In this document: positions 7,153 through 15,110 of the stretch, piece after piece
Position numbering within the stretch: the stretch's first letter is position 1
How the letters are laid out: each line of letters starts with the position of its first letter
Source of the DNA: Leucobacter triazinivorans
Lineage (GTDB): Bacteria > Actinomycetota > Actinomycetes > Actinomycetales > Microbacteriaceae
Assembly (NCBI RefSeq): GCF_004208635.1
Contig: NZ_CP035806.1
Location: 2,542,001-2,606,000 of the forward strand
Length of the DNA: 64,000 nucleotides
Reading direction: 5' to 3'
The notes under the pieces: generated by a model
Told to the model about the DNA's origin: nothing
The model's input: only the letters and a program-made list of their open reading frames with translations
Database searches by the model: none
Position numbers and translations under genes: made by a program

Positions 7153-10100
7153 GCAGCCGCCTTGCACCGCCGCGGGTGCCCTCGGGAAACGTCGTGCTGC
7201 AGGCGCCGCCCGAGATCGAGCCGTCCGACGGCGGCAGCAGCGTGCTCACCTCGATGCTGCCCATGCTCGGCAGCGTCGGGGCGATCATCATGGTCTCGGT
7301 CAGCAATGCCGGGCCGACGGGCTGGATCACCGGCGGCATGTTCCTCATCTCGGCGCTCGGCTTCGTCTTCGTCAACGGCTGGCGGCAGCGCGCGAGCCGT
7401 CAGGCCGCGATCCTCAGCTCGCGGCGCGAATACCTCGCCTACCTGACCGAACTGCGCAAGACCGTGCGCACTGCCGCCAAGGCGCAGCGCCGCGAGCGCA
7501 ACTGGCGCTACCCGGCGCCCGAGACGCTGAGCTACCTCGTCGAGGACGGCACGCGGGTCTGGGAACGGGATCCCGGTGCCGACGACCACCTGAGCGTGCG
7601 CATCGGCACCAGCGAGCAGCCCCTCTGCCTCACGCTCACGGCCCCCGAGCTGCCGCCCGTGGCCGACCTCGATCCCGTGGCGACCACCGCGGCGCACCGC
7701 TTCCTCGTCACTCACGAGACCCAACCCGATCTGCCCGGCTACCTCCGCATCTCCCACTACCGCAGCGTGCAGCTCGTCGGCGAACGGCTCGACGGCATCC
7801 GGGGCCTCGCGCGCGGCATGGTCGCGCACCTCGCCGCGCTGCAGAGCCCCGATGACCTGCAGATCGTCGTGCTGGCGAGTCCCGAGGCGCTCCCACACTG
7901 GGAGTGGGCGAAGTGGCTGCCGCACACCCAGTCCGCGCGCCTGCGCGACGCGCTGGGCCCTGCGCGCATGATCGGCTCCGACCCGGCAACGCTGCTGCGC
8001 ATGATGCCCGCGGATCTGCGCGAGCGCCCCCGCTTCACCCGCGACGCCGCGAGCACGGCGACGCCGCACCTGCTCGTCGTGGTCGACGGCGCCGACGTGC
8101 CTCCGGGCGACTCGGTGTTCGCCGGAGGCCTGCAGGGGGTGACCGTGCTCGATCTCCCCACCACCTGGGACGACAACGACGACCCGGGCGTCGCGCGCAT
8201 CCACATCGGCGACGGCACGGCGGAGGTGGCCGAGGGGCGCACGGAGCGCCAGCAGATCACCCCCGATGACATGAGCGTGGTGGAGGCAGAGGCCGTGGCG
8301 AGGCGTCTGGCGCCGCTGCACCGTGAGGGCGGCGGAAGCGGCGGCGGTGCCGCCGCGCGCGCCGGCAAGCGGCAGCAGGAACTGCTCGATCTGCTCGATC
8401 TGCCCGACGTGCGCGATCTCGATCTGGCCCAGCAGTGGCGGTATCTACCGGAGCGCGACCGCCTGCGCGTGCCGATCGGCCAGGACGCCGACGGTGCACC
8501 GCTGATCCTCGATCTCAAGGAATCGGCGTCGCAGGGCATGGGGCCGCACGGGCTCATCATCGGCGCGACCGGTTCCGGCAAGTCGGAGGTGCTGCGCACG
8601 CTCGTGCTCTCGCTCGCCCTCACCCACTCGCCCGAGCAGCTCAACTTCGTGCTGGTCGACTTCAAAGGCGGCGCGACGTTCGCGGGCATGGCCGACATGC
8701 CGCACGTCTCGGCGATCATCACCAACCTGGGCGAGGAGATCAGCCTGGTGGATCGCATGCAGGACGCCCTGCAGGGCGAGATGGTGCGACGCCAGGAGCT
8801 GTTGCGCGCGGCCGGCAACTTCGTGAACGTGGGCGAGTACGAGAGGGCGCGCACGAACGGTCGCGACGATCTCGCTCCGCTGCCCGCCCTGCTCATCGTC
8901 GCCGACGAGTTCTCCGAGCTGCTCAGTGCGAAGCCCGAGTTCATCGAGTCGTTCGTCGCGATCGGCCGCCTGGGCCGCTCGCTGCACGTGCACCTGCTGC
9001 TCGCGTCGCAGCGCCTGGAGGAGTCGCGCCTCAAAGGACTCGACACGCACCTGTCGTACCGCATCGGCCTGCGCACCTTCTCCGCGGCCGAATCGCGCAC
9101 GGTGATCGGGGTGCCCGACGCCTACCACCTCCCGCAGGAGCCCGGCGGCGGCCTGCTCAAGGTGGGCAGCGACACCGAGCTCACGCAGTTCCGGGCCGCC
9201 TACGTCTCGGGGCCGCCGCCGGCACGTCGGGCCACCGCGCCGCACGACGGCGACCGCGCGAGCGCCGGTGCCGCGCGCATCGTGCCGTTCACCGCTGCCG
9301 CGCAGCAGCTGGCGGATCCCGCAGCCGACGCCGCCGAGGCCGAGGCCGCGGCCGCGCGCCGCGCCGCCGAGCTCGTGGCGAAGGAGCCGGCGGAGACCCG
9401 AAGCACCTTCGAGCTCGCCGTCGCGAGCATGTCGGGGCTCGGGCCGGCGGCGCACCGGGTGTGGCTACCGCCGCTGGAGGAGCCGGCCACCCTCGACCAG
9501 CTGCTGGGCAAGCTCTCGGTCAGCTACGAGCTCGGGGTGCACGCGCCGCGCTGGCGCGAGGGCCGCAGGCTCACGGTGCCGATGGGCATCATCGACGTGC
9601 CGCTCTACCAGCGCCGCGATATCCTCTCCCTCGACCTGTCGGGGGCTGCGGGTCACGTCGCGATCGTCGGCGCCCCGCTCTCGGGGAAGAGCACGGCGGC
9701 CCGCACGCTCGTCGCATCGCTCGCGCTCACGCACACGCCGAGCGAGGTGCAGTGCTTCGTGATCGACTTCGGCGGCAGCTTCGCCGGGATGCGGGATCTG
9801 CCGCACCTCGCCGGGCTCGCGACGCGGGGCGAGCCCGAGGTGATCCGCCGCACGGTAGCCGAGATCTCGTCGCTGCTCAACGCGCGCGAGGCCTTCTTCC
9901 GCGAGCACGGCATCGACTCGATCGACACCTACCGGGCTCGGCGCGAGCGCGGTCTTGTCGATGACGGCTACGGAGACATCTTCCTCGTCGTGGACGGGTG
10001 GGCGACGCTGCGTGCCGACTACGAGGCGCTCGAGCCCGCGATCCAGCAGATCGCGGCGCGCGGCCTGAGCTTCGGCGTGCACGTGGTGCTGACGGCCAGC

Positions 10101-11141
10101 CGCTGGCTCGACATCCGCCCCAACATCAAGGACCTGATGGGCGGGAAGATCGAGCTGCGCCTGGGCGATCCGTCGGACTCCGAGATCAACCGCCGTGCGG
10201 CCGCGAACGTCACCGCGCTGCCGGGGCGCGGGCTCGACGCGGCGGGTCTGCAGATGCTCACCGCGCTGCCCCGGATCGACGGCGACACCGCCCCGAGCAC
10301 GCTCGTCGACGGCGTCGAGGATCTGGTCGCGAAGATCAGCAGCGCCTGGCAGCGCGAGCCCGGTCCCAAGCTGCGGCTGCTGCCCGAGCACCTGGCGCTC
10401 GACGAACTCCGCGCGCACCCGGCGGTCGATCCGAACCACCTGCTGCTCGGCATCGACGAGGCCGAACTCGCCCCGGTGGGTTTCGATCCTGCGCGAGAGC
10501 AGCACCTGTTCCTGTACGGCGACTCGGGATCGGGCAAGTCGTCGATGCTGCGCGGTCTCACCCGGGAGATCGCGCGCCGCTATGCGCCGGGCGACGCCCG
10601 CATCTTCATGATCGACTACCGGAGGGCACACCTCGGCGAGATCCCCGACGACTATCTCGGCGCCTACCTCACCACCGCCGACCAGGCCGCGGCGGCCGTC
10701 GAGCAGCTGGTCGAGTTCTTCCGCGGGAGACTGCCCGGCCCCGAGGTGACCGCCGAGCAGCTCCGCGCGCGCAACTGGTGGACCGGAGCGGAGGGGTTCA
10801 TCATGATCGACGACTACGACCTCGTCGCGACCCAGCAGGGCAACCCCGCGGCGCCGCTCGCCCAGCTGCTCGCCCAGGCGGGCGATGTGGGGCTGCACGT
10901 GATCGTCACGCGCCGCTCGGGCGGCGCCTCCCGGGCGGCCTACGATCCGATCCTGCAGGGCATGACCGACCTGGGGGTGACCGGGGTGCTGCTCAGCGGA
11001 AATCCGGAGGAGGGCCAGCTCATCGGCAAGGTGAAAGCGATCCCGAGCGCGCCCGGCAGGGCCCAGGTGATCTCGCGCGATCGCGGTCACCAGATCGTGC
11101 AGCTCGGGTACGTGCCGGCGACGCACGAATCGGGGTCGTGA
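7149..11141 (+). CDS. eccC: EccC, type VII secretion FtsK/SpoIIIE motor ATPase
   Basis: A 1330-residue membrane-anchored motor that recognises WXG100 dimers and drives export. Two transmembrane helices lie at about residues 36-52 and 58-76. Three FtsK/SpoIIIE domains follow, each with a P-loop: GATGSGKS (472-479), GAPLSGKS (841-848) and GDSGSGKS (1124-1131). Domain 1 has Walker B LLIVADE. Domains 2 and 3 have degenerate acidic ends (VVDG, MIDD), as is usual for the regulatory C-terminal ATPases that bind the YxxxD/E signal. It is one intact chain rather than split EccCa/EccCb. GTG 7149 overlaps the preceding stop. EccB, EccD and EccE are not in this window. Confidence 0.97.
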   Translation: MSSRLAPPRVPSGNVVLQAPPEIEPSDGGSSVLTSMLPMLGSVGAIIMVSVSNAGPTGWITGGMFLISALGFVFVNGWRQRASRQAAILSSRREYLAYLTELRKTVRTAAKAQRRERNWRYPAPETLSYLVEDGTRVWERDPGADDHLSVRIGTSEQPLCLTLTAPELPPVADLDPVATTAAHRFLVTHETQPDLPGYLRISHYRSVQLVGERLDGIRGLARGMVAHLAALQSPDDLQIVVLASPEALPHWEWAKWLPHTQSARLRDALGPARMIGSDPATLLRMMPADLRERPRFTRDAASTATPHLLVVVDGADVPPGDSVFAGGLQGVTVLDLPTTWDDNDDPGVARIHIGDGTAEVAEGRTERQQITPDDMSVVEAEAVARRLAPLHREGGGSGGGAAARAGKRQQELLDLLDLPDVRDLDLAQQWRYLPERDRLRVPIGQDADGAPLILDLKESASQGMGPHGLIIGATGSGKSEVLRTLVLSLALTHSPEQLNFVLVDFKGGATFAGMADMPHVSAIITNLGEEISLVDRMQDALQGEMVRRQELLRAAGNFVNVGEYERARTNGRDDLAPLPALLIVADEFSELLSAKPEFIESFVAIGRLGRSLHVHLLLASQRLEESRLKGLDTHLSYRIGLRTFSAAESRTVIGVPDAYHLPQEPGGGLLKVGSDTELTQFRAAYVSGPPPARRATAPHDGDRASAGAARIVPFTAAAQQLADPAADAAEAEAAAARRAAELVAKEPAETRSTFELAVASMSGLGPAAHRVWLPPLEEPATLDQLLGKLSVSYELGVHAPRWREGRRLTVPMGIIDVPLYQRRDILSLDLSGAAGHVAIVGAPLSGKSTAARTLVASLALTHTPSEVQCFVIDFGGSFAGMRDLPHLAGLATRGEPEVIRRTVAEISSLLNAREAFFREHGIDSIDTYRARRERGLVDDGYGDIFLVVDGWATLRADYEALEPAIQQIAARGLSFGVHVVLTASRWLDIRPNIKDLMGGKIELRLGDPSDSEINRRAAANVTALPGRGLDAAGLQMLTALPRIDGDTAPSTLVDGVEDLVAKISSAWQREPGPKLRLLPEHLALDELRAHPAVDPNHLLLGIDEAELAPVGFDPAREQHLFLYGDSGSGKSSMLRGLTREIARRYAPGDARIFMIDYRRAHLGEIPDDYLGAYLTTADQAAAAVEQLVEFFRGRLPGPEVTAEQLRARNWWTGAEGFIMIDDYDLVATQQGNPAAPLAQLLAQAGDVGLHVIVTRRSGGASRAAYDPILQGMTDLGVTGVLLSGNPEEGQLIGKVKAIPSAPGRAQVISRDRGHQIVQLGYVPATHESGS

Positions 11142-11256
11142 CCGCCGCGGCGGCGGGATTCTGGTTCGCGTGCCGCACCGGTACGCTTGCAGAGGCGAAA
11201 CAGCGCTGCTCGGCGACTCCCAGATCCCGAGCGGTCGTCACGGAAGCGAGGGATTC

Positions 11257-13113
11257 ATGGACTACGGCACATCGGCGAACGCGGTGAGCGCCGGCCTGTG
11301 GGTGGTGCTCGGGATCTGGTCGGTGATCGGTCTCGCCTACTACGTCTGGTATCTCTGGGCGCTCTCCAGGCTGTTTCCGCGGGTGGGTCTGCCCGCGGGG
11401 TGGGGCTGGATCCCCGTCTGGAACCAGTGGCAGCTGATCCAGCGCGGCGGATTGCCCGGCTGGCTGGTGCTGCTCGGAATCGTGCCGGGGCTCGGCATCG
11501 TGGTGCTGATCGTGTCGATCATCGCGATCCACCGCATCAACGTCGAGCACGGCAAGGGCGGCGGATTCACGGTGCTCGGCGCGCTGCTGCCCCCGCTCTG
11601 GGCGACGCTGCTGGCCTCCTACATCGGCGATCTGCAGACCTACGGCGCGGGATACGGCAGCGGCGGGTATCCGGCCTCTTCGCCGGCCTACGGGTGGGGT
11701 GCCGGCGGAGGCGCGGCGGCGGGGGCTTCCGGCCCCGCGGGGGGTGCTGCTCCGGGTGCTGCTCCGGGTGCTGCTCCGGCGAACGGATCCGCTGCCGCTC
11801 CGTACGCGCCGCCCGCATTCCCGGTCGCGGGTGCTCCCGCGGCGGGTGCGCTGGAGTACGGCGCCCCCGAGGCGTCGCCCCACGGAAGCGACTGGGCCGG
11901 TGCGCAGCCGGCGACCGAGACGCCGCAGGATCCGTGGTCCCAGGCGCAGCAGCCCCGGTTCGAGCCTCGGAACCCCTGGGCCCAGGATGGGGCCGCGACG
12001 CAGGGGTCCGCGGGACAGAGTCCCAATGTGCAGGGATCCGCGGGACAGGGTGCCTGGGCGCAGGATCCCTGGGCTTCGCAGTCCGGGGAGCCCGGCCGGG
12101 CTGCACCGGGTATCGGCGCGCCGGCACCCGGGTCGGCCTCCGTCGGCGAGTGGGGGTTCAGCAACACGACGGAGGGCGATTTCGCCCGGCTCGCTGCCGA
12201 GGGATCCCCGGCTCGTCCCCATCAGCCGCTCGGTGCCGGCGACCTGCAGCGACCGTTCTCCTGGCCCGCCGTCGAAGAGACTCGGGTGACGAATCCAGCG
12301 CCACCGGCCGCGGCCGGGTCTGCCGAGCCGCGTGCGGCAGCCCCTGCGGCGGCGGCCCCTGCGGCGGCGGCCTCTGCGGCAGCGGCCCCTGCCGAGGGGC
12401 CTGCTGTACCGGAGCCTGCTGCGCGCGAGGGTGCGGCGGGCGAGGGGGCTGCGCGCGAGGGTGCTGCTGGCGAGGGTGCTGCGGGCGAGCCGGCACCCGA
12501 GCCCGCTCCGCCGGCTGCAGCGCCGCCGGTGCGATCCTGGTCCGATTCGCAGGTGCCCGAATCGCAGGTGCCCGAATCGCGGGTGCCCGAATCGCGGGTG
12601 CCCGGATTGGCGCCGGAGGTCGTCCCGGCCGGCCCCGAGGCGACCCCCACCATCTTCGATGCGCCGCAGCCCGTGTCGGTTCCGCAGGCAGCGCCCGTGC
12701 CCGCGTTCGTGCCGCAGGCCGCGTCCGTGCCGCAGGCGCGCAGCGCCGATCCCGACGACCTCGAGGATCGCACCGTCGTCGTGCAGCGCCGCGCCCGGTG
12801 GGGCATCGAACTCCCCGACGGCGAGGTGCTTGAGCTTCTCGGCGACGACGTGGTGCTGGGCCGGAAGCCGCAGGCGGTCGACGGCGCCCACCCGTTGCAG
12901 ATCGTCGACCCCACCCGCACGATGTCGAAGACGCACGCCCGCATGCGCCGCAACGGCGAGGACTGGACGATCGAGGATCTCCGGTCGACGAACGGAGTGG
13001 CCCTGGTCGACGAGAGCGGAGAGACCGTGCCGCTCGAGTCGGGGCGCGAGTACGAGGTCATCGAGCAGCTGGTGATCGGCACGCTCGCGGTGCGTCTGCG
13101 CCGCATCGGCTGA
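11257..13113 (+). CDS. DUF5684 membrane protein with C-terminal FHA domain
   Basis: A 618-residue protein. ATG 11257 follows GAGGGA (11248-11253). The N-terminal 125 residues hold three to four membrane segments typical of DUF5684 (WYLWALSRLFPRVG, then WGWIPVWNQW). Residues about 130-510 are low-complexity Ala/Pro/Gly/Gln with short tandem repeats, including four P-E-S-Q/R-V units near 12550. Residues about 515-618 are a forkhead-associated domain with GRK, SKTHARM and STNG, which binds phosphothreonine. FHA proteins often accompany ESX loci and kinases, so it may couple phospho-signalling to secretion (inference). TACGCT at 11182-11187 is a possible -10 box. It is 115 bases after eccC. Confidence 0.88.
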   Translation: MDYGTSANAVSAGLWVVLGIWSVIGLAYYVWYLWALSRLFPRVGLPAGWGWIPVWNQWQLIQRGGLPGWLVLLGIVPGLGIVVLIVSIIAIHRINVEHGKGGGFTVLGALLPPLWATLLASYIGDLQTYGAGYGSGGYPASSPAYGWGAGGGAAAGASGPAGGAAPGAAPGAAPANGSAAAPYAPPAFPVAGAPAAGALEYGAPEASPHGSDWAGAQPATETPQDPWSQAQQPRFEPRNPWAQDGAATQGSAGQSPNVQGSAGQGAWAQDPWASQSGEPGRAAPGIGAPAPGSASVGEWGFSNTTEGDFARLAAEGSPARPHQPLGAGDLQRPFSWPAVEETRVTNPAPPAAAGSAEPRAAAPAAAAPAAAASAAAAPAEGPAVPEPAAREGAAGEGAAREGAAGEGAAGEPAPEPAPPAAAPPVRSWSDSQVPESQVPESRVPESRVPGLAPEVVPAGPEATPTIFDAPQPVSVPQAAPVPAFVPQAASVPQARSADPDDLEDRTVVVQRRARWGIELPDGEVLELLGDDVVLGRKPQAVDGAHPLQIVDPTRTMSKTHARMRRNGEDWTIEDLRSTNGVALVDESGETVPLESGREYEVIEQLVIGTLAVRLRRIG

Positions 13114-13130
13114 GCTCGGCCCACGCGCGC

Positions 13131-13360
13131 CCCGCGCCCGCACCCGCCGACCTTGGTGTTCGCGCGTCAGTATGTGTGGCCAAATCGCAGTTTTGGTGAC
13201 AACTACTGACGCGCGAAGCTCGGTTGTGCGGGCTCAGGCTCGCCCCGCACCCGCACCCGCGCCCGCACCCGCCGACCTTGGCGTTCGCGCGTCAGTATGT
13301 GTGGCCAAATCGCAGTTTTGGTGACAACTACTGACGCGCGAAGCTCGGTTGTGCGGGCTC
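13131..13360. repeat. Two 105-bp direct repeats, each with a 59-bp palindrome
   Basis: Bases 13131-13235 recur at 13256-13360 with one mismatch. Each contains a 59-base element (13159-13217 and 13284-13342) with perfect 14-base inverted ends, TTCGCGCGTCAGTA and TACTGACGCGCGAA, and an inner partly paired core including CCAAA and TTTGG. The whole element folds as one long hairpin. A diverged third copy is at 36651. Both sites lie between convergent genes. They look like REP- or MITE-type elements, possibly also acting as two-way terminators. Confidence 0.9.
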
Positions 13361-13461
13361 GGTTGTGCGGGCTCGGTTGTGCGGGCTCAGGCGGGCGGGC
13401 TCAGGCGGGCGGGCCCCGGCGGGCGGGCTCAGGCGGGCGGGCTCAGGCGGGCGGGCTCAGC
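13343..13461. repeat. G-rich tandem array beside the palindromes
   Basis: About three 14-base units GGTTGTGCGGGCTC are followed by about five 14-base units AGGCGGGCGGGCTC. The array abuts the second 59-bp palindrome and ends 40 bases before the putP stop. Every unit carries runs of G, so the + strand could form quadruplex-like structures. No gene is visible in 13114-13501. Confidence 0.85.
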
Positions 13462-13501
13462 CTCGGCCCCCACCCGGACGGGCGGGCCGGGTCGCGCCCG
13501 G

Positions 13502-14992
13502 TCAGCGCTTCCCCACGACCAGCATGGCGCCGGTGTCGGTGAACTCCTGCTCGATGTCGTCGTTGCGGCGGTAGGTGAATCGACTCACCACCACTGCGAC
13601 GAGCGTCGCGATGATGAAGGCCGGCAGCAGCTCGTAGAGGCCGGTGTCGAACGCCTTCCAGATGAACACGGTGGCCGCGCCCGAGACCATTCCCGCCAGC
13701 GCACCCCAGTTGGTGAGCTTGCGCCAGTACAGGCTCAGCAGCACGATCGGGCCGAATGCCGCGCCGAATCCGGCCCAGGCGAAGCTCACGAGGCCGAGCA
13801 CCGTATCGTTGGGCACCAGCGCCAGCGCTGCCGCGACGACCGCGACGACCAGCACGCACACCCGGCCGAGGATCACCAGCGACCGGTCCGAGGGCGGCGT
13901 CTTCCGCACCACCTTGTAGAGGTCCTCGACCAGCGCCGACGAGCACACGATCAGCTGGCTCGAGAAGGTGCTCATGATCGCGGCGAGCACTGCGGCCAGC
14001 ACCAGCCCCGCGATGAGGGGGTGCAGGAGCGTCTGCGACATCATCAGCAGCACCGTCTCGGGATCGGCGAGATCGATGTCGTACTTGGCGACGTACGCGA
14101 TTCCGACGAGGCCGGCCAGCACCGCGCCCGCGAGCGACACGACCTGCCAGGTGATGCCGATCCTGCGCCCGGTCTTGGCATCCGCGGGGCTGCGCAGCGC
14201 CATGAATCGCACGATGATGTGCGGCTGGCCGAAGTATCCGAGCCCCCACGCGAGGCCCGAGGCGATGCCGATGATGGTCGCGCTGGTCATGCCGCCCTCG
14301 CCGAACACGTTGAAGTGGTCGGGGCGCAGCGAGGTGATCAGCTCAGTGGCCTCGCCGACGCCGCCGACCGCGACGATCGCGAACACCGGCACGATGATCA
14401 CGGCGATGACGAGCATGAGCCCCTGCACGACGTCGGTGAGCGATGCGCCGAGGAAGCCGCCGAACATCGTGTACGCGAGGGTCACGACCGTGACCAGCCC
14501 CATGCCGAGGAGGTAGGTGGAGCCGAACGAGCTCTCGAAGAACTTGCCGCCCGCGACCATGCCGGAGGAGATGTAGAGGGTGAAGAAGACGAGGATGATG
14601 ATGCTCGATGCGACTCGCAGGATGTGGGTGCGGTCGCGCAGCCGGTTCTCGAAGAAGCTCGGAACCGTGATGGAGTTGTTCGACACCTGCGTGTACGCGC
14701 GCAGGCGCGGTGCGACGAGGCGCCAGTTGAGGTAGGCGCCGATCGTGAGGCCCACCGCGATCCACCCCTCGATCAGGCCCGCCGCGTACACCGCCCCGGG
14801 CAGGCCCATGATGAGCCAGCCGGACATGTCGGAGGCGCCGGCGCTGAGCGCCGCCACCCAGGCCGGCAGGTTGCGGCCCCCGAGCATGTAGTCCTCGTGG
14901 TCCGTGGTTCTTCGCGCGGCGAAGACTCCGATCGCGATCATCGCGGCGAAGTAGATGCCGAGAGCGATGAAGAGGTAGGTCTGTTCGGACAT
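13502..14992 (-). CDS. putP: Sodium/proline symporter
   Basis: A 496-residue sodium:solute symporter (SSS family) with about 13 membrane helices. It begins MSEQTYLFIALGIYFAAMI and has the family motifs around GGRNLPAWVAALSAGASDMSG and GYFGQPHIIVRFMALRS, which fit PutP. ATG 14992 follows AAAGGGA on the minus strand. Longer in-frame extensions toward putA were rejected. It takes up proline with sodium for PutA, which is encoded upstream on the same strand with a 118-base gap that holds a stem-loop. The length is typical of PutP. Confidence 0.94.
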   Translation of the reverse strand: MSEQTYLFIALGIYFAAMIAIGVFAARRTTDHEDYMLGGRNLPAWVAALSAGASDMSGWLIMGLPGAVYAAGLIEGWIAVGLTIGAYLNWRLVAPRLRAYTQVSNNSITVPSFFENRLRDRTHILRVASSIIILVFFTLYISSGMVAGGKFFESSFGSTYLLGMGLVTVVTLAYTMFGGFLGASLTDVVQGLMLVIAVIIVPVFAIVAVGGVGEATELITSLRPDHFNVFGEGGMTSATIIGIASGLAWGLGYFGQPHIIVRFMALRSPADAKTGRRIGITWQVVSLAGAVLAGLVGIAYVAKYDIDLADPETVLLMMSQTLLHPLIAGLVLAAVLAAIMSTFSSQLIVCSSALVEDLYKVVRKTPPSDRSLVILGRVCVLVVAVVAAALALVPNDTVLGLVSFAWAGFGAAFGPIVLLSLYWRKLTNWGALAGMVSGAATVFIWKAFDTGLYELLPAFIIATLVAVVVSRFTYRRNDDIEQEFTDTGAMLVVGKR

Positions 14993-15058
14993 CGTCGTCC
15001 CTTTCTCGTGGTGGCTGGGGAAGCATGAGCGTCGGGATGGTGCCTCCACCCTGACACA

Positions 15059-15098
15059 GATCGACCGGCCGCGGGGTCGTGGGCCGGGCCGGTCGATC
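15059..15098 (-). terminator. Stem-loop between putA and putP
   Basis: Perfect 12-base arms GATCGACCGGCC and GGCCGGTCGATC are separated by 16 bases, starting 13 bases after the putA stop on the minus strand. No T run follows. It may terminate or stabilise the putA message and reduce read-through into putP. Confidence 0.55.
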
Positions 15099-15110
15099 GG
15101 TCGGTCGGGG

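Noticed and set aside
5230..7167. Minus-strand frame opposite the mycosin and glycine-rich genes
   Set aside because: It is low-complexity Arg/Ala/Gly sequence. The + strand genes overlap each other in an operon pattern.
13131..13461. Palindromes considered as insertion sequence ends
   Set aside because: There is no transposase frame between or near them, and the distance between copies is only 125 bases. A small repeat element fits better.
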